The notes under the pieces: generated by a model
What the model was told of the DNA's origin: nothing
The model's input: only the letters and a program-made list of their open reading frames with translations
Database searches by the model: none
Position numbers and translations under genes: made by a program
Shown: in pieces, positions 57,000 to 64,000 of the stretch
Layout of the letters: the number at the start of each line of letters is the position of its first letter
Numbering within the stretch: the stretch's first letter is position 1
DNA from: Melieria omissa
Lineage: Eukaryota > Arthropoda > Insecta > Diptera > Ulidiidae
Direction: 5' to 3'
Length of the DNA stretch: 64,000 bases
Assembly (NCBI GenBank): GCA_963971225.1
Contig: OZ020270.1
Location: 24,191,689 to 24,255,688 of the forward strand

Positions 57000-57604
57000 A
57001 AGCATTATATGTGGGCAGTAAAAAAAGTTCCAAAGAACGGGACGGAAAATTATTACAGGCTAATAAAAACGTCTTCCTTTTCTTGCAATTTCCCTTTTTA
57101 ATTGTCTTTTGTGATTACTTTTTATTTATTTTTTTTTGCCTGTAGCGATCATATAGGTCACCACGCCAGCCATATTTTATTTTCTTTTCTATGATTATGC
57201 GCACACTACAGTCGGCAGTGAATTCAGGAGCAATATGGAACGCCGTACAGGCTTGTAGAAGAAGAACAAAAGCCAGCCGCCAGAAAATATAAATCTTTTT
57301 ACAATTTCAGCATTTCGCCAGCGCAACAACAACAGCAACAGCACATCGTCCTCATCTCCCAATCATCCCACGCCGCAGCAGTGTGCTAACGCAGACTCGC
57401 TGCAGTGAGCTCAACCAAAAACAAGCCTCCGTATGTTTATTTTCTTTGGTTTTACTCACACGTTACGCCGAAGTTACAGAGATTTCTGCTGTTAGTAACA
57501 GAGAGTTCTGCTGTTAGTAACAGAGTAACAGAGACCAGCAGTACCCGCCATACAACGCGTTTGCTTGTATGAGATGCGCGTTCTATATTACTTCATATTC
57601 TTTG
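57000..57604. other. Right arm of the second P-like element
   Basis: The last ~150 bp (57450-57604) match 26449-26600 in reverse, including CTGCTGTTAGTAACAGAG and CAACGCGTTTGCTTGTATGA; the earlier part is not shared. CAACAACAACAGCAACAGCA near 57330 is a simple repeat. No gene. Confidence 0.6.
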
Positions 57605-59765
57605 CTGCTACCCAAACAATGTTCTGCGAATTCGCGTCACAGCCCACTATGAGTCCCAAACCCCTGGATTCAGCATACTGGACGACTTCCATTAACTCCC
57701 TCGATGGAGGAGGAAGTATAGAGTCATACGGCAGGTAGGCCGTTACTATTACAGTTTCGACGCTGTTCCCACCAACCCAGTACTTTATTTTAACCGCAAC
57801 GACATCTTCAGAACAGAATTGTCTAAGCATCGTGCATTCGATCGACCGCGGCATGATGATACATGCTCGCGGTCTATCACTCCCTTCGTGTTGAAGGATT
57901 TGTCCCCACGTAATGGCACCCAGACCACAGATACGCTAATAGCACACCCATGGCTCTTGGATTAATATTATTTGAGGACATGTTTGCAGTTTCGCATGCC
58001 TGCTGCATAGTAGAGCAGTAGACGATTTGCTATGGTGCAAGTTGATCTGCATGATAACAATTTCAGTCATGTCAGGGACCGAAACTACCGTCACGCCTTA
58101 TCATCCTCCTTGTCCTGTAGGCGGAAGTGCACCCGCCCCAGGTGTAGATGGGGACAGTACCCGTACTTCGACTTTAGGACCTTCACCGAGTCTAAGTCAA
58201 TACCCACCACCAAGTGTGCACCGACTTCTTTGTTGAGAGCCGATACATTCCTGGTTAGCGAGTATATTCGCCATAGACTCGTGTCCAGACCTGCGTTCTA
58301 GGCACGGATACGTGCGAGGATTTCACCTGGTTTCCGGAGAATACCCGGTGTCCAGGCTGAAGCCCTCACTAACCTGATGCTATTTCCGTCCGTGAGCACG
58401 AACTTGCTCTTTTCACAGGCTGGCATCTTCGCTACGACTTTTTCCAGCCATTCTCGAGAAACCGCTTTGGAGCATTGCACCTTAATGATGCCGTTTTCAA
58501 CGCGCTTTCCTTCGAACATCGGTGTTTCTTTCGAATCACCGATTGCCTTCCAAAGGTAGGAGTCGAAAAAGTCTTGCTGTCCTTTGGACAGCAGACCATT
58601 TCCTTTGTCGGTATGTATCTCAACCATCATCGCTTTGGCAGCCGCTTCCGCGAAAGTGGCACCAGAGGTCGATGGCTAGTGTCATCCGACATTTTCCGGG
58701 ATCCTGCAGCCGTCTCCATTTCAGTAGACGGCTGACTTGTAGACTCCTGCGTCGAGCGTGCCGGCACGTCCGATTCCGGTCCAAGGACATTCCTCCTCTT
58801 TGCCTTGCTACTCTTCACATCCGAGTGCTCAGACTCCAGAGCGGCCTCAGAAGAGTGTGCCATAGCAGACGAATCATCGCCCGTTCTGTTACGCTTTCCT
58901 GTGGCCATCATAGTTGTTGAGGTTGGCAAAACTTGAGTACTTGCCGCTGCTTTCACGGCAGCTTTCCTCTTGTTCTGCCTCCTCCTTTTGCCCTGTCTGG
59001 CAGACAGCTCTTCACCTGCCTTCGAACCCTCGATGCCAGCAACCCCCTTACCGGCACTCTCCTGGTTCGCACCAGGTTTAACCGTTTTCGGAGATACGCG
59101 TGGTACCCACCTATTTCGACTCGTTGAAGTAGGTGGGCTATCTAACATCTGCACATCTCCATCAACCTCGACAGCTGACTTTGATGCTTCTGACATTAGT
59201 CTGTCCACATTCTCCTCCAACAGTAGGCTCTCCATTAACATAGTCAATGTGCCATCGTCCACCGCTAGTAATTTGCTTCCTCAGGGACCCTGGGTGTCAG
59301 TCCCGGTCATAGGGGAAGGTGAGCTTTGGGCCTGCACATCCAATGCCCAAGCCGCCGACGGATCGGCGGGAGGATTCCCAGCAGTCTGGTTACCTCGTGC
59401 AGAAAAACCGGGAGTGGGCTTCACCATTGAAAGAAAGGGGGGGGTTGCATTTTATACCTACTGCCAGGTGAAAGGAAAAACTGCCGCCCCACAGGAGTCA
59501 GACGCAGACCAGGTGCCGCCCATTGTGGGAACCGACGCCCCTGGATTTTAGGTAGGGATAGCGAAATGACGGAAAGCAGAGGGATAGGTTTGAGGGAGAT
59601 TCGGGTAGATGGCAGCGCTTAGTTCGTACTCCCCGGCTGCCCGTCTGACACGGTTGAACCCACCGGAAATGACCGATACATAGTTCGACCATGCCCATCA
59701 GCATGGCCAGGCTGGATCCTCGTAACTAAGCCCCCGCACCGCGACAAGTGGCTACCAAGCAGGGG
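57605..59765 (-). pseudogene. LINE-2 5' region, ORF1 and endonuclease N-terminus
   Basis: 5' part of LINE-2. ORF1 (59262 to 58298) starts MDDGTLTMLMESLLLEENVD, has a basic stretch (GKRRRQNKRKAAVK) and, after a frameshift near 58635, a globular end with KAIGDSKETPMFEGKRVENG that resembles the C-terminal domain of LINE-1 ORF1. The endonuclease start (about 58030-57605) shows QINLHHSKSSTALL, IILIQEPWV, a stop at 57940, CGLGAITWGQ, VIVTAYLPYDS and IVGCDANSQNIVW. The 5' end (CCCCTGCTTGGTAGCCAC... GTGCGGGGGC on the minus strand) is similar to that of LINE-1. The insertion is flanked by AGCGACGCTGGTT at both ends. Confidence 0.82.
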
Positions 59766-59778
59766 AGCGACGCTGGTT

Positions 59779-61150
59779 AATTACCAGGTTAATTTGGACA
59801 ACCTTCATTGCACGAGTGCTAGAGCTTGGGAGAGGATTCAAATGTCCAGCTCGAGCAGCGCCGTTAACGATATTTCGTCCGACAGCTGCTCCTCTTCTTC
59901 CTCGTTTGTGCTGCCTTGAAGTCCCAGAGCCCCAAGGTTAATCTTCCCAATTGAGTCTTGGGAAGCTGCTATTTTTTCCGCTTCTGCTCCGGCTTTCTCC
60001 CCGACCTTCGGTGAAGTCCCGGGTTCGGTGGAAGGCTTCGTTGCGCCTGAGCTCCCCGCCTCTGGCGGTGGATTCCCGACAGATTTGGGAATATGGACTG
60101 GAATACTCCCAAACCTGAAATTGAGAGCATTGCCACTTCCCGTGATCGCCGCGAAGGACACTTTGTCAAACGTCAGATTCCACAGCACGCCCTTTCCATG
60201 TTTGGAAGTCACAACCTTCCAAAGATTCGTGAGAATCCCAGCGTTCTGCGCTTGCAATAGTGCAAAGTGCTTGCTGGATTCCTGTCCAGCGCTCCTAGGA
60301 AGGATTAGGGTAACATGATATGTCTTGGGAATTTCATTTTCAAGGCACACATGGAGCTCTACACCTTTCCAGCCTGTTTGAGTCAGTCTACGGTACCTTG
60401 GTTCCCGCAACCTGTCAGCAAAAGTCCCGGCCGGAAGTGGATGCCGCTGAACACCAGTGGACATGCCCACCCCTTAGCTATCTCACTCACGATAGCTTCT
60501 TCTGGAAAAGAGAGCTCCTCCTTACTCAGTGTCTTCTGAGGATAATCCTTGGGCAGGATCGCCACTCGAATGACCGCAGGCGCCCTGAGGACACTCGAGT
60601 AGCTTGCGCCCGCCATGGACTCATCCTCAGACTGGTTGCTATTCTCGCCACCCGGGAAGGTATTCTTCCCCGACTGGTGCTGGGCCACAGGTCTGCTTCC
60701 GTATTTCGGAGCGAATGCTCCGGCACAGCAGCAAGCTGTGTTGCGGTGTAGTCCCGCAGAGCGAGTGGAATTCCTCGCTTATTTTTACCGCATTTATTTT
60801 TAATCGAATTCATCATTGCGGTGCGGCCGCCTGCCCGCGCACAAGGCGAAGGCGACAGGGTTGGTCGACCATAGCAGAGCCCGCATACCATGGCAAGGCC
60901 ATTGTACTTCCTGAGGTGGCCCGGTATCAGGAAGGCACCAGTATCAGGAATACAGCCGGTATACCCCCTGGCTGCAAACCATCCAGTGGGCACGGTCCGC
61001 GTAACACCCTGGGTTAGGGGGTGGTAGTGCTTAGTACGGACTCCGCCCCAGACTATTCCATTCCGTTCATCACTCGGATTAGACTAGTCTGCGGCATCCT
61101 TGCCCGCGGCAAGTCCCCACACCACGACAAGGTGATTACCATTGTGGAGG
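59779..61150 (-). pseudogene. LINE-1 5' region and ORF1
   Basis: Minus strand. 5' end near 61150 (CCTCCACAATGGTAATCACC...GTGTGGGGAC). ORF1 pieces: YTATQLAAVPEHSLRNTEAD (60760), MAGASYSSVLRAPAVIRVAI (60610), VSEIAKGWACPLVFSGIHF (60470), GVELHVCLENEIPKTYHVTL with ILTNLWKVV (60370-60220), and an acidic end NEEEEEQLSDEISLTALLEL at 59870. The arrangement, a disordered front and a conserved C-terminal domain with WK.V and EI.KTYHV, resembles LOA-type ORF1 proteins. Frameshifts near 60690 and 60480. Next, MKVVQINL at about 59800 opens ORF2; about 30 residues expected before LVQEPW (47050) are absent. Confidence 0.78.
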
Positions 61151-61960
61151 CAATATTACTTAGTCGATACCAAAGATGTTTCAATAGTTGTCAATTGTTA
61201 TCGATATTGACACCAGTGATACCAATTTGTCGCTGTCAATATTATTCGTGTCGACGACGACAACCATAATAGGGGTGACTATACTACATTGCAACCACTG
61301 CATTGGTCAAGCAGTTGAAACAAATACATACATAAACAACGTATTTTACATTTTTAAATTTTTTTTTCACACTGTCGTATATTTTTAATTTAAAAATTTA
61401 TTTATTGAAGTTGAAGTTCGCTGTGTATTTTATAAATCAAGTATAATTTTACCTTTTTACCTAAATAAAAAGTAATCAAGCAAGAGAAATTATTGTATTT
61501 GCACTTTCTTGTTTTTTTTACAGGCTTGCACACACAAATATACATACATACTCAGATATGTATAAACTCATTAACAAAAATATAAAAAAAATTTATATTA
61601 ACAAGCACTATGGTCTGGCCAGACCATGGGGGGTTCAACTAAGAGATTTTAAGTGAATACCCACACAAGGGTTGACAATTTTGATTGTATTAAGAAAGTC
61701 TGTTACAAGTTTCAAGTTAATCGGTGCACTAGAACTTGAGCTATCATGTCAACCGTATCGAAAAAAGCAGTTTCGAGAAATACGTGCTTAAAGTTTACAG
61801 TTTCATTTCGGGCAGTCTGAGTGGCGCGTGACAAAATTAACTATGACTCCGAAAATAATTCGAATTTCCGCAAATCTTCTTAGAGGCTTAAGGTCTAAAC
61901 TTTAAAAATATGAATTTAAAAAAATCGATTTTTTTCGAATATCTCGTATTTTCGAATTAT
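61151..61960. other. AT-rich region without recognised gene
   Basis: 61157-61290 is related in reverse to 19070-19261. ATGGTCTGGCCAGACCAT (61610-61627) is a perfect palindrome sharing GTCTGGCCAGAC with the piggyBac remnant ends at 6473, 10110 and 10306. Nothing else identified. Confidence 0.4.
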
Positions 61961-61964
61961 CGAA

Positions 61965-62170
61965 TATTTCGTCACCGTTGGTGGCTTGTGCGACATTGTT
62001 GTTGCGCATTTTTGCATAAACAAGTTACCGTTGGTAGCTTGTGTGTGAATTGTTGTTGTGCACAAAAGTGTAAACAGGTTGCCGTTAGGTGGCCTGATTG
62101 CATTGTTTGTGCAAGTGAGTGAGCTCAAGCAAGTAGCCGTAAGGTACTTGCAGTGTGCACAGTAGTTGTG
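61965..62170 (+). repeat. ~54 bp tandem repeats upstream of a LINE ORF1
   Basis: Four degenerate units each beginning CCGTTRG(G)TRGCTTGTG or CCGTAAGGTACTTG (61974, 62027, 62081, 62133) and including TTGTTGTTGYGCA. Tandem repeats of this kind often form the 5' UTR of LINEs; here they lie directly before the ORF1 at 62263. Confidence 0.6.
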
Positions 62171-62262
62171 GTACAACACCTACTTGAGTTGAGTTATTGT
62201 TGCTGTTGTAGATTAATAGAACAAATAGTCTAGTGGTAGTTGTTAGTGTAAGTAGTGTGTGA

Positions 62263-62829
62263 ATGGGGCGCCCTAAGCGCAAAGGGAGTGTGACGGGGGA
62301 CTCTGCCCGGGAGCCGTCCGGTCGTGAAACGACCGATTTGACGTCTTCTGACGCGGAGTCAGTGTCGGCGGACGTCCGGCCGCCCCCTCGTAAGAGGGTT
62401 GGGCACGTGGCTTCGCCCGGCAAGGGGCGCGCGGCTTTGCCCGGGGTAGGGCTTGGGCGCGCGGCTTCGCCCAAAGAAGGGCTTGGGCGCGCGGCTTCGC
62501 CCGGGGTAGGGCTTGGGCGCGCGGCTTTGTCCAGGAGGAACAAGTCGCTTGGGCGCGCGGCTTCGGCGTCGGTCCCTGTACCGGTTGCGCAGGTCATGAC
62601 TGTGCAACCGGCGCAGACGTGGTCGGTTGTTGTCCGGAGCCGTGATGCTAAGGCATCGGGGAAGGAAGTGGCCACCAAGGTCGTGAAAGAGGCGGGTCCT
62701 TCACTGGGCGTGAGGGTTCACGAGGTGAAGCCACTGCGTGGTGGCGGTGCGATTATTCGCACCCCCTCCAAGGCCGAAGCAGTGAAGCTGACCACGAACG
62801 CCAAACTGTACGAACTCAAAAAATATTAA
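62263..62829 (+). pseudogene. LINE ORF1 (gag-like), C-terminally truncated
   Basis: Starts MGRPKRKGSVTGDS with GTGTGTGAATG before it. A low-complexity part has four to five repeats of LGRAASPGVG type (62410-62560). Then AQTWSVVVRSRDAKASGKEV and GVRVHEVKPLRGGGAIIRTP, resembling ORF1/gag proteins of R1/LOA-like LINEs before their RNA-binding zinc knuckles. A stop at 62827 follows KLYELKKY; CCHC knuckles are missing, so the gene is cut. It is much more GC-rich than its surroundings. The 62830-63060 stretch begins another LINE. Confidence 0.65.
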
Positions 62830-62869
62830 AATTATTTAAACGCGTAATGCATTTGCAAACGCTAAACTG

Positions 62870-63923
62870 CAGTGCAAGTGCCGTTACATTCGCTGTCCGC
62901 CACTTCACCCTCCGTCCGCGTTGTGTTGTTGCTGCGTTCTTTTTTTCCCGTGTTGTCTTTTCTTCCGTCCGTTTTCAGTAGCGCGACATGTGGTCCTGTT
63001 CGACACTGAGAAATTGACTGCTCCGTGGTAAAGGCATAACACTTACCACAGGGCATCATCAGTTTTTCAGTGCGTCAGATCTCATTTCCGTCTGCTTTCC
63101 TTGTCCTTTAACCCACCCAGGTCATGGTGCTGGACAAATTTCGCATAGCCTTCTGCAACGTGCGCGGGCTCAGGGCGAATTTTTTTGCTGTATACGCGTA
63201 CGTTAACCTCCACAAGCCCCATATAATGGCACTAAGTGAGACCCAGGTGTGTGAGGATGCAGATCCACTGGATTTCCACATCCCAGGGTACCACTTACTG
63301 CCATTATTCTCTCCTCACAGGGGTCTTGCCCTTTATGTGTGCAGTAATGTTGAGTACCAGTGCCAGCAACAACTATACACGACGGATGCCGAATTTAGCT
63401 CCATGTGGGTTAAATTCAATATCCAGTCGCACATTCTGCACTTTTGCTTTCTATATAGAAGCCCGAATTCAGGGAGAGATTTTACTTATAACAAGTTTGA
63501 TCTTCTCTCTGATTCTATTTCTCATATTTTGTAATCGTATCCGAATAGTGAAATTGTAGTTGCTGGTGATTTCAATATTCATAATTCCGCCATTCCAGCC
63601 ATACAACTCCTGAAGGCAACACTCTAGACCTTTTTCTCACTTCTCATCATGAAAAATATGATGTTGAAATGCACGCACCTCTTGGTAACGCACCATTTTG
63701 GCGTCTTTCTAATACTCTTCTATCCGCAATGCTTCGCCCTTAGCCCCGAAGTGCCTAGTGTGGATGTATGATAAAGCTAACTGGAGTGGACTTAATGAAT
63801 TTTTCGCCCACTTCAATTGGAAATTGTGTTTTCTAGATAGAAACATAAATGCCGCAGCCAAAATGGTTGAAGAAATTATATTATTGGGAATGCGGTCCTT
63901 CATCCCTAATAAGAAAATTTGCA
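62870..63923 (+). pseudogene. LINE ORF2 endonuclease region
   Basis: AP-endonuclease of a non-LTR retrotransposon. Start MVLDKFRIAFCNVRGLRANF at 63124; then HKPHIMALSETQV, GLALYVCSNVEYQCQQQL, FCFLYRSPNSG, a stop at 63532 and SEIVVAGDFNIHNS. After a deletion near 63600 pieces LDLFLTSH and VEMHAPLGN are readable, and SVWMYDKANWSGLNEFFAHF (63750) with GMRSFIPNKKICI (63890) forms the linker before the RT. The RT is not reached: at 63924 a TTAA-type element begins and the window ends. Clade not determined. Confidence 0.75.
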
Positions 63924-63927
63924 TTAA

Positions 63928-64000
63928 CCCTTTCGGGACTACTGGGATAATATGTCCCAGCAGGTTTTTAATGCTCCTTAAAACAATTATTTAAATCTCA
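63928..64000. mobile_element. Start of a TTAA-type element (truncated by the window)
   Basis: TTAA at 63924-63927 is followed by CCCTTTCGGGACTACTGGGA and TATGTCCCAGCAGG. A CCC start next to TTAA in the middle of a LINE reading frame fits a piggyBac-type insertion. The other end lies outside the window. Confidence 0.45.

Larger units (their letters stand above)
50328..57604 (+). mobile_element. Second P-like element, composite with nested elements
   Basis: Ends AAAGAATATGAAGTAATATA at 50328 and the complement at 57604, flanked by the perfect 8-bp duplication CTGCTACC (50320-50327, 57605-57612), in LINE-2. Its left arm matches the 5' end of the P-like element at 26449-30936 in reverse orientation, and its right arm matches that element's 3' end. 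The transposase is missing. Most of the length is the 50761-53744 element, a Helitron-like scrap (about 53870-54247) and a piggyBac copy (54252-56993). Confidence 0.85.

Noticed and set aside
58475..59551. Plus-strand open frames up to 193 codons
   Set aside because: Complement of GC-rich LINE-2 ORF1 on the minus strand.
1..64000. Endogenous virus or LTR retrotransposon
   Set aside because: No LTR pair, gag-pol protease/integrase or envelope signature was found; all reverse transcriptases are of LINE type.
1..64000. Host single-copy gene
   Set aside because: No conserved non-transposon protein was recognised in any frame.

Overview
This window looks like transposon-dense, AT-rich DNA from an insect nuclear genome, most likely a fly (Diptera). 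The evidence is the mix of element families: P-type (THAP) transposase, Transib, many TTAA-flanked piggyBac-type elements, Helitrons with CTAG-T ends, tRNA-derived SINEs, hAT, Tc1/mariner, PIF/Harbinger, LOA-like LINEs with RNase H, and CR1/jockey-like LINEs. The species cannot be named from sequence alone. I found no host single-copy gene; every recognisable coding stretch belongs to a mobile element and nearly all are damaged.

Layout. 0.6-5.7 kb: a ~0.92 kb repeat in two tandem units, the second split by a Helitron (2042-5342) that itself carries a SINE and tandem repeats. 5.75-10.5 kb: a hAT element holding a TA-flanked hairpin MITE and a piggyBac remnant, which in turn holds a mariner copy (itself split by a hAT MITE) and a SINE. 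10.6-16.3 kb: two copies of a terminal-inverted-repeat element with nested MITEs and a SINE, plus a ~630 bp tandem duplication. 16.5-22.2 kb: two CR1/jockey-like LINE copies on the minus strand. 22.3-24.7 kb: a second Helitron. 26.4-30.9 kb: a P-like element with a nearly complete transposase gene. 31-35 kb: a hAT fragment, a Transib element and LINE ORF1 pieces. 35.0-40.7 kb: an almost perfect 2.83 kb tandem duplication.

36-61 kb is one nested locus. An outer LOA-like LINE (LINE-1, minus strand) is cut by a P-like MITE, a piggyBac, a Harbinger-type element that keeps only its Myb-like gene, and a second LOA-like LINE (LINE-2, 47059-59765, 13-bp target duplication). LINE-2 is cut by a second P-like element (50328-57604, 8-bp duplication), and that copy carries a 3-kb element with ~370-bp inverted repeats (50761-53744), a Helitron scrap, and a piggyBac holding a pogo-like element. 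62.0-64.0 kb: a LINE ORF1, then the endonuclease of another LINE, then the start of a further TTAA-type element.

The most unusual item is the 50761-53744 element: long inverted repeats, TTTT flanks, and a decayed gene for an XPG/PIN-like nuclease joined to a cysteine-rich CXC domain, with no DDE transposase. Next is the P-like element, whose two frame breaks lie in identical seven-A runs and whose transposase keeps its THAP zinc finger and D/D/E signatures.
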